64,000 nt of DNA from Actomonas sp051209155 (GTDB taxonomy: Bacteria; Verrucomicrobiota; Verrucomicrobiia; Opitutales; Opitutaceae). Made by a program: the position numbers and the translations under genes. The stretch is taken from the NCBI GenBank assembly GCA_051209155.1, contig JBPJGB010000001.1. One strand, written 5' to 3'. Under the pieces are notes generated by a model that was not told the DNA's origin, did no database searches, and saw only the letters and a program-made list of their open reading frames with translations. This document shows, one piece after another, positions 18,955 through 27,774 of this stretch (its first letter is position 1; each line of letters opens with the position of its first letter).

Positions 18955-20012
18955 CAGGCGCAGTCGGGGATGTTCCGGGCGCCGGCGTCGTAGGCGGGCC
19001 AGTGGAACCAGGCGTAGTAACTGCTCTGATACAGGCGGGCGCCGAGGTAGCCTTCGTCCACGGCCTCGCGGGGCGTAAGTCCGCAGCTGGCCGCCACGAA
19101 GTCGGCGCAATTGCTCAGGCCGATGCCCTGGCCGCCGCGGGTGTGGCCGCCGGCGAAGAGCGGGCGCAGGTCTTCGGCGAAACGTGTGGTAAGCCACCGG
19201 GCTTGGTCGTCGTTGATCTGGTTGCTGACCGCCCAGCGGATGAGGGTCGGATTGATGGCGGTGATGATGAGGTCGATGTGGCCATCGACCGAGAAACGGG
19301 TGGCGTTGTTGAGAAAGTTGTAGAGCACGCGGTCGATGGCCGAGGTTTCTAGGCAGCGGTTGGTGATGCTGCCGTGAAAGTCGCAGTGCACGGTGACCTG
19401 AGCGGAGTGGTCGCCGTGACGCATGCGGGCGCCGGACCATTTGGTCGCGAAGTCGTCGATGTAGTGCACCTTGAGCCCTTCATCGGCCTCGCGCACAAGG
19501 GGGTCGATGTCGGGAATCGCGTTGCGCATGAGTTTGGCGTGGTCACGGGTCATGTAGGACGCGATCTCAACCCACTGGGCGAGTTCGGTGGGACTGGGCG
19601 CGACGTCGGCGATGAGGTCGGCGTAGCCGGCGATGCCGACAAGGGCACCACCCCGCACATCGTGCAGCACCTTGCGCAGCATGGGCGGCGTGTCAGGCGC
19701 GCTCTCCCGGGTCGCGTATCCAAGTTGGCTGACAACCTCGTTAAATGCGGGACCGGTGAACTGCTTGACCAGGTGACGCGCCATGAGGTCATGGTTGGGT
19801 GCTTCGCGCATGTAGCGCCAGAGCTCGAAGCACTCTTTGACCGCGGCGTAGAGCCGGCGGAGGAGATTCTGGTCGGTGGGGTGAAAGTGGTCCAACGTGA
19901 TGTCAAACCCGCCGCCGTCGTAGCGCTCGGGTCGGCTGGACCGGAGGTGGGTGGCGGCCAGTTCACGCACACGGGCCAGGAGCTGCGGGTCGATGGGGGC
20001 GTTTGCGGACAC
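18951..20012 (-). CDS. Soluble histidine-kinase-like protein
   Basis: 353 residues, with a GTG start at 20012 and no membrane segment. A DHp-like helix has HDVRGG (about residue 168), followed by an ATP-binding domain: N-box DRVLYNFLNNATRF near residue 233 and a G-box GGQGIGLSNC near 300. The usual DxGxG box is missing or strongly altered, so ATP binding is plausible but full kinase activity is uncertain. No receiver, no cognate regulator and no sensor domain known to me at the N-terminus. It could be an orphan cytosolic kinase or a phosphatase/adaptor. It ends tail to tail with the MFS gene. Confidence 0.75.
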   Translation of the reverse strand: MSANAPIDPQLLARVRELAATHLRSSRPERYDGGGFDITLDHFHPTDQNLLRRLYAAVKECFELWRYMREAPNHDLMARHLVKQFTGPAFNEVVSQLGYATRESAPDTPPMLRKVLHDVRGGALVGIAGYADLIADVAPSPTELAQWVEIASYMTRDHAKLMRNAIPDIDPLVREADEGLKVHYIDDFATKWSGARMRHGDHSAQVTVHCDFHGSITNRCLETSAIDRVLYNFLNNATRFSVDGHIDLIITAINPTLIRWAVSNQINDDQARWLTTRFAEDLRPLFAGGHTRGGQGIGLSNCADFVAASCGLTPREAVDEGYLGARLYQSSYYAWFHWPAYDAGARNIPDCAC

Positions 20013-20208
20013 GAGTCTGAGCGTGTTGGTCCTGACACCGACTTCAAAGGGAAAGCGTTTCCGCGGATGCGTGGAGTTTGGCAGGAAACGCGGTATACGA
20101 TGGCTCGACGCCCGGGCCGGTGCGGTTAGGTTGAAGCCGTCTCAAAAACGCCGAAGCTGGCCGCCGCCCTTCGTCGACTGCCAGTGGAGGCATAACCCCA
20201 TACCTCCC

Positions 20209-20433
20209 ATGCACTGGCATATTGAAATCAAAGAGCCGCACAGCGGCGAACTGGGCGAAGCGATCGAACACGAGGACCACGTCCTGGTCGCGGCGGAATA
20301 CCACTACGAGCCGGGCCAAAAGCTTGAGGTCGCGGTGCACAAAACCGATGACCCGCACTGGCACATTTTCACCGATCTGGATTCCGGGCACCGCTTCAAG
20401 ATTCCGGCGGAGAAATACGCGCGCCTCGATTGA
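20209..20433 (+). CDS. Small histidine-rich conserved-looking protein
   Basis: 74 residues, about ten of them His, with no membrane segment and no cysteines. Alternating polar/hydrophobic strands (HVLVAAEYHYEPG, KLEVAVHKT, HWHIFTDL) suggest a small beta barrel. The composition and codon pattern match neighbours and it starts with ATG in a clear intergenic space, so it is probably a real gene. I do not recognise a family. A GC-rich imperfect hairpin without a T-run follows at about 20462-20490. Confidence 0.65.
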   Translation: MHWHIEIKEPHSGELGEAIEHEDHVLVAAEYHYEPGQKLEVAVHKTDDPHWHIFTDLDSGHRFKIPAEKYARLD

Positions 20434-20542
20434 GGCGATGCTGTAGTTGAAGAATCGATACGCGCGACCGGGAATGATCCCCTGGTCGCGTGCGGGGCAT
20501 AATTGCATCGCTTTGGCGGGAGGGACGGTGCACGTTGGGGGC

Positions 20543-21313
20543 ATGACTTTCGTGCCACTGTTTCGTCGCCTGTTCTGTCTGCTGGTTCTGGGGTGGGGAG
20601 GATCGGTCCTGCGAGCGCAGGGGCCGGGAGATGAAGCCCTCGTGGCTCACCTGCAGAGCCGGAGCCGGGAGCTGCAGATGGAGATTCTGCAGGAGACCGA
20701 TCCCGCGCGCACGGCGGAGCTGCAGCAGGAGCTGATGGAGTTGATGGATGAGACCCTCGCCAAGGTGACGCCGCCGACCCGCGTGATGTTGGAACTCGGC
20801 ATGAAGGTCGGGCGGCCGATCATGGAGCAGGGCAACGCCTACATGCGGCAGGCAGCGGGCTTCATGGACGGCGCCTTCGATCCCGTAAACTGGCGAAAGG
20901 AGGGTCGGCTGGCCGAGATCCGCGCGGCGCTCCTTGAGCTGAAGACCCTCAACGAAGCCTTGTTGACGAGCATCGACGGGGTGGAGGAACACGCGAAGAG
21001 CATCATTGCGGAGTCGGACTTTCCGGAGAAACAGAAGGAGGAGTTTCTCGCCGGGTTCATGGAGCCGCTCAATCGCCAGATCGGCCCGATGCGCGCCATG
21101 CGTTCCCTGGAATCCAAGACCTACGAGGAGATGGACAAGCTTTACCGGCTGCTCGCCGAGCGCTTCGACGAATGGCAGGTGGAGCCGGAAACGGGCAATG
21201 TCGAGTGGCTGAATGAAGACGCGCAGGCGCGCTTCGACGAGATTGCGGCGAAGATCCAGACCTATTCCGAGCGCCAGCAACAGGCGGCGCAGGTGATGCA
21301 GCAGCGGTTGTAG
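20543..21313 (+). CDS. Exported helical protein of unknown function
   Basis: 256 residues from ATG 20543, with a signal peptide (RRLFCLLVLGWGGSVLRAQ). The mature protein is almost entirely predicted helix with heptad-like stretches, for instance HLQSRSRELQMEILQETDPA and the C-terminal FDEIAAKIQTYSERQQQAAQ, so coiled-coil packing in the periplasm is likely. It is convergent with the ECF sigma gene (21 bp between stops). No family recognised. Confidence 0.75.
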   Translation: MTFVPLFRRLFCLLVLGWGGSVLRAQGPGDEALVAHLQSRSRELQMEILQETDPARTAELQQELMELMDETLAKVTPPTRVMLELGMKVGRPIMEQGNAYMRQAAGFMDGAFDPVNWRKEGRLAEIRAALLELKTLNEALLTSIDGVEEHAKSIIAESDFPEKQKEEFLAGFMEPLNRQIGPMRAMRSLESKTYEEMDKLYRLLAERFDEWQVEPETGNVEWLNEDAQARFDEIAAKIQTYSERQQQAAQVMQQRL

Positions 21314-21334
21314 GTGCGGCGGAACCGGCGTGAT

Positions 21335-22648
21335 TCAACGCGGGGACAGGGACGCCAGTCGAGCGGCGAGGATCCGGCGCTCGGCGGGGAGCGGCGCGAG
21401 TTCGATCGCCCGCTGGCAGGCGGCCCGGGCGGCGGCGCGATCGTGATCCTGCAACAGGTGGGCGCGCACGGCGTGAAAGCGATGGTGGCCATCGAGCGTG
21501 GTCGGGTCGATGCGGTGGTCGAGCAGCTGCCGGGCAGCGTCGGATTGGCCGTGTTCAAACAAGGCGACGGCGTGGTTCAACGTAGCCAGCGGCGAGGGCG
21601 CGATGCGGTGCAGTTTTTCGTAAAGCGCGATGATGCGCGCCCAATCGGTGGCGGCGTAGGTCGGCGCCAGACAGTGACAGGCCGCAATACCGGCCTCGCA
21701 ATGGTAGCGGGTCAGTTCTTCGCCGCGGCCGGAACGTTGCAGGTGGGCAAAACCGGTTTGGATGAGCCGCCGGTCCCAGGTTGAGCGGTCCTGCTCGACC
21801 AGCAGCAAGGTATTGCCGTCGAGATCGACCCGGGCGGCGAGACGAGCGCGGTGAAAGCACATGAGCGCCGCCAGCGCCGAGGCGGCCGGGGTTTGTCCAA
21901 CCGGCGATGCTTGCAGCGCCGCGAGCAGGCGATGAGCTTCGGCGCAAAGATCGGCGCGGATGGTCTGGTCGCCCCCGGAGGCGCAGTAGCCCTCGTTGAA
22001 GAGCAGGTAGAGGGCATGCAGCACCGCCGCAGTGCGCGACGTGAGTTCGTCTGGCGGCGGCAACTCCAGCGGCGGTTGGGCGTCGCGCAGGAAACGGCGG
22101 GCGCGCACGAGTCGTTTGGCGATGGTGTTGCGGGGCAGGAGAAAGGCGGCGGCGATCTCGCGCTCGCCGAAACCGGCGAGGGTTTTGAGGATGAGGGCAA
22201 CCTGGGACGAACCGGCCAAACCGGGGTGACAACACACGAACATCATGCGCAGGGTGGCGTCCTGTATCTCATCGTTGAATACAGCGGTGGGGGCGGCGGC
22301 GAGGTGATCGCGGAGTTGGTCGAGGTGGGTGACGACGGCGGCTTCCTGGGTGCGCCAACGTTGGTCGCGGCGACAGCGGTCGATGGCGCGGTGGCGGGCG
22401 GTGGTGAGGAGCCAGGCGAGGGGCTGCGGCGGCACGCCATGGTAGGGCCAGACCTGGGCGGCGCGCAGCAGGGCGTCCTGCACGACGTCCTCGACGAGCC
22501 CAAGGCGGTCGGCACCGAACTGGCGGGTGAGGATGGCGACGAGCCGGCCGTAGTGCCGGCGAAAAGTGTGCGCGAGCACCTGCGCGGCCGGCTCCGCCGT
22601 GATGGCGGAGTCGGCTGGAGGAGTCGGCGATTCAGGGGGCGGGTTCAA
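21335..22648 (-). CDS. ECF-type sigma factor with C-terminal extension (ECF42-like)
   Basis: 437 residues if started at TTG 22648, which overlaps the TGA stop of the upstream DGPF gene and would be translationally coupled; the frame is open to 22702. Region 2 has HYGRLVAILTRQFGADRLGLV and WLLTTARHRAIDRCR; region 4 has AAFLLPRNTIAKRLVRARRF. About 250 extra C-terminal residues (HALYLLFNEGY, AALMCFHRARL, IALYEKLHRIAPSPLATLNHA) form the TPR-like extension typical of sigma factors paired with DGPF/YCII proteins. That group has no classical anti-sigma factor; activity is thought to need the C-terminal extension. Confidence 0.92.
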   Translation of the reverse strand: MNPPPESPTPPADSAITAEPAAQVLAHTFRRHYGRLVAILTRQFGADRLGLVEDVVQDALLRAAQVWPYHGVPPQPLAWLLTTARHRAIDRCRRDQRWRTQEAAVVTHLDQLRDHLAAAPTAVFNDEIQDATLRMMFVCCHPGLAGSSQVALILKTLAGFGEREIAAAFLLPRNTIAKRLVRARRFLRDAQPPLELPPPDELTSRTAAVLHALYLLFNEGYCASGGDQTIRADLCAEAHRLLAALQASPVGQTPAASALAALMCFHRARLAARVDLDGNTLLLVEQDRSTWDRRLIQTGFAHLQRSGRGEELTRYHCEAGIAACHCLAPTYAATDWARIIALYEKLHRIAPSPLATLNHAVALFEHGQSDAARQLLDHRIDPTTLDGHHRFHAVRAHLLQDHDRAAARAACQRAIELAPLPAERRILAARLASLSPR

Positions 22649-23010
22649 TGCGCCATGACGGGTCGCACTTCGACGGACATGCCGTTGGCCAGTCCGGGGC
22701 AATCGCGGGCGATGCGCAGGGCGTCGTCCATATCGATGGCGCTGATGTGGAAGTAGCCACAGAGCACCTCCTTGGACTCCATGAAGGGACCGTCGGTCAT
22801 GGTTTCTCCGTGCTCGCCGCGGAGGACTTTGCCGGTTTCCTCGAGCGGATTGCCGCCGTGGTATTTGCCCTCGGCGCCGACCTTTTCGGACCAGGCCGTC
22901 CAGACCGCGAAGATGGCCTGCATCTCCTCGGGCGAGGGCTCGGGGCCGTCATCGGGCGGGGCGCGGAAGAGGAGGAGGTATTGCGGTAATTTTTCGTTTT
23001 GATCTGTCAT
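22645..23010 (-). CDS. DGPF/YCII-domain protein paired with the sigma factor
   Basis: 121 residues. The YCII-like fold includes QYLLLFRAPPDD at the start and the diagnostic TMTDGPFMESKEVLCGYFHI near residue 75, followed by DALRIARDCPGLANG. Proteins of this family are encoded next to ECF42-type sigma factors and are a marker of that group; their biochemical role is unclear. The stop overlaps the presumed TTG start of the sigma gene, so both are one operon, read divergently from the GNAT gene. Confidence 0.92.
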   Translation of the reverse strand: MTDQNEKLPQYLLLFRAPPDDGPEPSPEEMQAIFAVWTAWSEKVGAEGKYHGGNPLEETGKVLRGEHGETMTDGPFMESKEVLCGYFHISAIDMDDALRIARDCPGLANGMSVEVRPVMAH

Positions 23011-23153
23011 GATGAGGATGGGTTGGCAGGTTCACCTCTTACACGAACCGGGCGGACGACTGAGGACACGGTGGAGGGATTTTTTGGGTCTGTCGCGGAA
23101 AAGACAGTGATTGTGCGGTCGACAGAGCCGGGGTGCTGGCCGTTCGTGAAGGC

Positions 23154-23657
23154 ATGAGCGAAACAAGCATGCGCGTGATCTTGGCCGATTTGAACGATGT
23201 CGCGCAGGCGGCCGACGTGCTGACGATGGTCGACACGTATTCCCAGGACCCGATGGGGGATGGTGCGCCGCTGCGGCGGGAAACGCGGGCGAACTTGATC
23301 GAGAGTCTGCGGACGTTTCCGACCACCCGGGTGTTCCTCGCCTACGAGGAGGCGGCGGCGGTCGGCGTGGCGGTCTGTTTTCTTGGTTTCTCGACCTTCG
23401 CGGCCAAGCCGCTGCTCAACCTGCACGACGTGTGCGTGGCGCCGTCGCATCGCGGGCGCGGGGTGGGGCGGGCCTTGCTGGCGGCGGTCGAGGCGCAGGC
23501 GCGGGCGGAGGGCTGCTGCAAGCTCACTCTCGAAGTGCTCGATCAAAATCACAAAGCCCTGCGCACCTACCTCGCCGCCGGCTTCCAGCGCTACGCGCTG
23601 CAGGATGGCGCGGGGGAGGCGATCTTTCTGACGAAGCCCGTGAACAACGGGGACTGA
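23154..23657 (+). CDS. GNAT family N-acetyltransferase
   Basis: 167 residues from ATG 23154 (AAGG lies just upstream); ATG 23169 is an alternative. The acetyl-CoA pyrophosphate-binding motif A is clear: LHDVCVAPSHRGRGVGRALL, followed by motif B EVLDQNHKALRTYLAAGF. Transfers an acetyl group from acetyl-CoA to an unknown amine. Divergent from the DGPF-sigma operon with a 143-bp gap that shows no distinct site. Confidence 0.92.
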   Translation: MSETSMRVILADLNDVAQAADVLTMVDTYSQDPMGDGAPLRRETRANLIESLRTFPTTRVFLAYEEAAAVGVAVCFLGFSTFAAKPLLNLHDVCVAPSHRGRGVGRALLAAVEAQARAEGCCKLTLEVLDQNHKALRTYLAAGFQRYALQDGAGEAIFLTKPVNNGD

Positions 23658-23658
23658 A

Positions 23659-24486
23659 TCAATCGGCCGCTGCGCGCAGCATTTCACCGACCTCGTCAAT
23701 CGTGGGATAACCGGGTCGCAGCTGCGCCGTGCCGGCGTTGGTGCGTTGGATTGCGAGGGCCACCGGATTGGGGCCGGCGGGCAGCAATTCGTCGACCCGC
23801 AGCAGCACGCCGGCCAGGGTGCGATTGCGGCCGGCCTGATAGAGCAGCACACCATAATCGACGTAGCTGGACAACAGCTGAGGGGAGGTGGGGGCCTCTG
23901 CTTCGAGCCCGCCGATCGCCTCCCGGAAGAGGGCGGCGGCCTGCGCCTCGTGGTGATCGAGTTGCGCAAAGGCTGCCGCAATGTGGAGGGTATCAAAGAG
24001 GCGGATACGGGTGGTGGTTTGGAGATCCGTGCGATTGAGCTGGTCCCGGGCCAGTTCGGCGGCCCGGCTGGCGGCCTGCCGGGATTCGGCCGCGCGGTTT
24101 TCGGTTGCCAGCAGACTGGCGAGGCGTCCGCGGGCGATGGCATTCCAAGGGCACGTCGGTGCCTGCTCCCGCAGCACACGTTCGGCGTTGCGCACCTCCT
24201 CCAGCGTCGGGGCAGTCTCGTCGCGAGACGGGTCGATTCCGATGGCGTCGCGCTCGGCGGCGCGGAGTAGATCGACCGCGGCCTCGGCCGGGCCCGTCGT
24301 GAGCTCGCGCAGCATCCAACCTAGATCGCAATCATGCACGGTGAGGCCTTGGGTGGGAAATCCGGGGTGGGCCGTTTCCGCCGCCCGGGTCGCAGGCGCG
24401 AAGGTCGCAGCCAAGGCCAGTGCGAACAAGAAAGGGCGGGAACGCGGGAGGGATTGTTTCCCGCGCGAATTCGGACCATCGGTCAT
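23659..24486 (-). CDS. Exported TPR-like helical protein
   Basis: 275 residues with an N-terminal signal (PFLFALALAATFAPATRAAE). The mature part is alanine-rich and helical with helix pairs of TPR size, such as ARGRLASLLATENRAAESRQ, DTLHIAAAFAQLDHHEAQAA and YVDYGVLLYQAG, consistent with a protein-protein interaction scaffold. No catalytic motif. The family is not recognised. It ends 1 bp from the stop of the convergent acetyltransferase. Confidence 0.75.
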   Translation of the reverse strand: MTDGPNSRGKQSLPRSRPFLFALALAATFAPATRAAETAHPGFPTQGLTVHDCDLGWMLRELTTGPAEAAVDLLRAAERDAIGIDPSRDETAPTLEEVRNAERVLREQAPTCPWNAIARGRLASLLATENRAAESRQAASRAAELARDQLNRTDLQTTTRIRLFDTLHIAAAFAQLDHHEAQAAALFREAIGGLEAEAPTSPQLLSSYVDYGVLLYQAGRNRTLAGVLLRVDELLPAGPNPVALAIQRTNAGTAQLRPGYPTIDEVGEMLRAAAD

Positions 24487-24661
24487 CTGTGTTCAACCGG
24501 AATAGGGATGAATGGGTGGAGCAACCATGGAATACCTTGAAATTGTGATGATGGCATAGGAGGTCACCCTACACGGCGGTTTGATCCGGCATTTTGCACG
24601 AAAAGGGTCCGTCGATTTCGCGGTCTGGACGTGCTCGGTGGGGTCGGCTTTGTTATCGGCC

Positions 24662-25711
24662 ATGTCTGATCAACCCCTCGGATTCGCCATCGTCGGCACC
24701 GGCATGATTGCCGGGGTGCATGCCCAAGCCATCAACGCCGTCGACGGCGCGCGCCTTGTGGGCGTCGTGAGCCGATCGGCGGAGAAAGGGCCGGCCTTTG
24801 CGGCCAAGCATGGTGCGGTCGCGCTGACCGGCTCGGTCGAGGAAATGGTGGCCCGTCCGGACGTGGATGCGATCTGCGTGACCACCCCAAGTGGTGCGCA
24901 CCTCGAGCCGGCGCTCGTGGCGGTTCGCGCGGGCAAGCATGTCGTGGTGGAGAAGCCGCTCGAAGCCACCACGGCGCGGGCGGACAAAATCATCGCCGAG
25001 GCACGCATGGCGGGCGTGAAGCTCGCACCGATTTTTCAGAACCGCTTCAGCGACGGCGCGCGCAAGATCAAGGCGGCGCTGGATGCGGGACGTTTCGGTC
25101 GGTTGGCCACGGCGGGTTGCTACGTGAAGTGGTTTCGCACGGAGGAGTATTACAAAGGTTCGCCGTGGAAGGGGACGCTCAAGCTCGACGGCGGGGGGGC
25201 GGTGATGAACCAGGCGATTCACGGGGTGGACCTCCTGCAATGGTTTGCCGGCCTGCCGGAGGAAGTGAGCGCGCTCAAAACGCGCCGGGTGCACACGGGT
25301 ATCGAAGCGGAGGATACGGCGGTGGCGGTGATGCGTTTCCCGAGCGGAGCGCTCGGCACGATCGAGGCGACCACGGCGGCGTGGCCGGGCTGGTCGCTGC
25401 GCATCGAGCTCTGCGGCGAGAACGGTTCGGTCCGTTACGAGGACGGCTTGATCACCGAGTGGACGTTTCGCGAGGAGCAGCCCGAGGACGCGGCGATTCG
25501 GGCAGCGGCTTCCGGCGAGTTGGGCTCGGGAGCCTCGAATCCGGCGGGTATTTCCATCGAGGGCCACCGTCGACAGATCGAGGATCTGGTCGTGGCGGTG
25601 CGGGATAAACGCCCGCCGATGATTGATGGTCCCGAGGCGCGCAAGGCCGTGGCGCTGATCACCGCGCTCTACAAGTCTGGCGAGACCGGCCGCCCGGTGC
25701 GGGTGGAATGA
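24662..25711 (+). CDS. Gfo/Idh/MocA family oxidoreductase (cytoplasmic)
   Basis: 349 residues from ATG 24662, which is placed right before the Rossmann fold (GFAIVGTGMIAGVHAQAI). The signature VVEKPLEATT gives the catalytic-region Lys-Pro pair near residue 98; the C-terminal domain contains GGGAVMNQAIHGVDLLQW with the usual active-site His. No export signal, in contrast to the Tat-dependent relative earlier in this window. Probably a sugar or inositol dehydrogenase; substrate unknown. Monocistronic. Confidence 0.92.
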   Translation: MSDQPLGFAIVGTGMIAGVHAQAINAVDGARLVGVVSRSAEKGPAFAAKHGAVALTGSVEEMVARPDVDAICVTTPSGAHLEPALVAVRAGKHVVVEKPLEATTARADKIIAEARMAGVKLAPIFQNRFSDGARKIKAALDAGRFGRLATAGCYVKWFRTEEYYKGSPWKGTLKLDGGGAVMNQAIHGVDLLQWFAGLPEEVSALKTRRVHTGIEAEDTAVAVMRFPSGALGTIEATTAAWPGWSLRIELCGENGSVRYEDGLITEWTFREEQPEDAAIRAAASGELGSGASNPAGISIEGHRRQIEDLVVAVRDKRPPMIDGPEARKAVALITALYKSGETGRPVRVE

Positions 25712-25720
25712 GCCGACCGC

Positions 25721-26653
25721 TTATTTGGCCGGGTAGCGCTGCAGGGGGGCGGGCAGGCGTTCGGTGGTGACGATGAGGTCGTGGCTGTCGGGGGCGAAGC
25801 AGAGGGCTTCGGCCTGGGGCAGACCGGTCACCGGGATGCGGGCCGGGGGGCGGGTGAAGACCGTGGTCCAGGGCTCGTTGCCACGTTTCTGATACAACCA
25901 GATGTTGCCGTAAGTGAGCACGGCCGCGCAGTCGCCGCCGTCGCAGAGGTCAAAGGCGGTGACTTGGGCGCGGAATTGGCCGAGGCGGCCCGGGATGGCG
26001 CGTTCGGCGGCGGTCGGGGGCTCGATGCCAGGCAGCGGCGTGACGGGGTGGGCGATGTGGATGGTCGCGGTGGTGGCGGGGCCCTGGGCAAAGGGCAGGG
26101 TGTAGAGCACGGGCGGCTCGGTGCGTTTGGAAATGAGCAGAATCTCGGCGGTTTCTTCCGAGACGGTCACCCCTTCGCAGTCGCGGGCCCCATCGACATA
26201 GGCGACCTGCCAGGTGTGGGCGGGGGTGATGGTGAGCGGGCGCTCGGGCGACAGCTCGGCAGGGTCGGGTTCGGGGAAGAACTGGAAACGCAGGTCGTCG
26301 CGCACGGCATCGTTGTCGCCGACGTCGGCCAACAGGATCCAATTGCGGCCACCGATACGGAAGGTGTCGATGTCCTCGCAGTCGCGCGCCGCGATACCGG
26401 CGAGATGCACCTCACCAAGCAGGCGCCCTTGCGAGTTGATGGCGAAGATGCGCGCGGTGTCGCCGCTGTCGTTGTGCACCCAGTAAACGCCGGGCTGGGT
26501 GAGGGAGCGGGCAATGCCGCTGATCTCGGCCAGATCCGGCTGACTGATGCGCGCGAGTTCCTCGGCCGGACCGTAGCCCATGGTGCGCGGGGGCAGGGTG
26601 GTGCAGCCGGCGAAGACGGTGAGGAATGCGATTGAAAGCACGAGTGCGCGCAT
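25721..26653 (-). CDS. Lipoprotein with beta-propeller-like repeats
   Basis: 310 residues with a lipoprotein signal ending in LTVFAGC, so Cys16 is the likely lipidated residue. The rest contains propeller-like blades: ISGIARSLTQPGVYWVHNDS, IFAINSQGRLLGEVHLAG, ILLADVGDNDAVRDDLRF, DCEGVTVSEETAEILLISK. GDN and DCEG blocks of this type occur in phytase-like/esterase-like exported propellers, but catalytic residues cannot be assigned. It is convergent with the Gfo/Idh/MocA gene with 9 bp between stops. Confidence 0.8.
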   Translation of the reverse strand: MRALVLSIAFLTVFAGCTTLPPRTMGYGPAEELARISQPDLAEISGIARSLTQPGVYWVHNDSGDTARIFAINSQGRLLGEVHLAGIAARDCEDIDTFRIGGRNWILLADVGDNDAVRDDLRFQFFPEPDPAELSPERPLTITPAHTWQVAYVDGARDCEGVTVSEETAEILLISKRTEPPVLYTLPFAQGPATTATIHIAHPVTPLPGIEPPTAAERAIPGRLGQFRAQVTAFDLCDGGDCAAVLTYGNIWLYQKRGNEPWTTVFTRPPARIPVTGLPQAEALCFAPDSHDLIVTTERLPAPLQRYPAK

Positions 26654-26797
26654 GCGGAAGAGGTGTCCGGCGCAGGGGCAGCGCCAAGCCTAAAGAACGG
26701 GCTACTGCACGGGAATCGCAGGAGAATGGCATCTCGACTTGCGGGATGAGCGTGGGGCTGCTGGCTTAGCGAGCGTTTTCCGGTCTCGATTTCCACC

Positions 26798-27223
26798 ATG
26801 CGTCCCTTTTCCCATTTCCGTTCGCGCGCCGGGTTTACCCTGTTGGAGGTGGCGTTGGGCGTGGTGATCCTTGGTTTGGTCTTTGCCGGCGTGATGACGG
26901 CGGCGGTGCGCATTCGTGAGGTGGCGGTGGTCGCCGAAGCGACGGCGCGGGCCAACACGGTGCTGAGCACGACCTTGGAGGAGTATCGGGCGATGGATTT
27001 CGCGGTGTTGGAGCAGCGTCTGGCAGACCCCGCCCAACTTACCGGCATCGTGCAGGCGCCAAGCGTGTCCGGGGTGTATCCGGTGCGGTGGACGGTGCAG
27101 CCCCAGACCGTGGAACCGGACTACATCCGGGTGCGCGTTCGCGTGGCGTGGGCCGTGGACAAACACACCGGCGAGCTGGACGCGGTGACGGACTTTTTCC
27201 GGGAAGGAGTCGGCGCCTTATGA
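26798..27223 (+). CDS. Type IV pilin-like prepilin (minor pseudopilin)
   Basis: 141 residues. A short positive leader then GFTLLEVALGVVILGLVFAG, the class III prepilin cleavage/methylation motif (cleavage after Gly, Glu at +5). The C-terminal part is small and beta-rich. First of three overlapping genes: its TGA overlaps the ATG of the next gene in ATGA. Probably a minor pilin or pseudopilin that primes assembly of a type IV pilus or type II secretion fibre. The prepilin peptidase is not in this window. Confidence 0.92.
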   Translation: MRPFSHFRSRAGFTLLEVALGVVILGLVFAGVMTAAVRIREVAVVAEATARANTVLSTTLEEYRAMDFAVLEQRLADPAQLTGIVQAPSVSGVYPVRWTVQPQTVEPDYIRVRVRVAWAVDKHTGELDAVTDFFREGVGAL

Positions 27224-27774
27224 AGCCCGTGCGGTCGGTTTCCGGCATGACCCTCGCGGAGGTTTTGTTGGCCACGGCGCTGGCGTCCTTTGCGATGGTC
27301 GGAATCTTGACCTCGTTCATTTCCCTCCAGCGCAGCTTCACGGCAGCCCAAGAGGACATGGTGGAGGTCAACCGCTTCATCCAAGTGCAATCGCGGCTCG
27401 CGCTGGATCTGCGCAATGTGGTCGCAATCACCCAGATGTCGCCCAGCCGCCTGGAGCTCCGGGTGCGGTATTACGACGATGCGGACACCGCGGATCGGCA
27501 GGTCGAGTATCAGGTGGATGGGGCGGCCGGCACCTTGGTGCGGATGGAAAACGGTCAGTCGCAAGTGCTGATGCGCCGGCTGGTCGACGGCAGTTTTGAG
27601 TATTTTCGGCGCAGCCCCAATGGCGCGGAGGTGCCGGCGATTTCGGCTGCGGAGGTGAACGCGGTGCGAATATCGCTCGTGCCGGACCACCATTCGCCGG
27701 GTGGGGGAATCGACCGACGCGCGGCGGTGTTCACCTCCAGTCTTTTCCAACTGCGCAGGGTGGTTTTGCCATGA
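27220..27774 (+). CDS. Prepilin-type protein (PulJ/PilW-like)
   Basis: 184 residues; ATG overlaps the previous stop. SGMTLAEVLLATALASFAMV is a slightly unusual prepilin N-terminus: Gly at -1, Met at +1, and Glu at +5 retained. The remainder (RFIQVQSRLALDLRNVVAIT, RLELRVRYYDD) fits PulJ/PilW-type minor pilins in size and position, between a PilV-like and a PilX-like gene. The stop overlaps the next ATG, indicating tight translational coupling. Confidence 0.88.
   Translation: MKPVRSVSGMTLAEVLLATALASFAMVGILTSFISLQRSFTAAQEDMVEVNRFIQVQSRLALDLRNVVAITQMSPSRLELRVRYYDDADTADRQVEYQVDGAAGTLVRMENGQSQVLMRRLVDGSFEYFRRSPNGAEVPAISAAEVNAVRISLVPDHHSPGGGIDRRAAVFTSSLFQLRRVVLP

Noticed and set aside
20462..20490. 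Hairpin CGCGACC...GGTCGCG after the small His-rich gene
   Set aside because: Imperfect stem with a bulge and no T-run on either strand, so not called a terminator.
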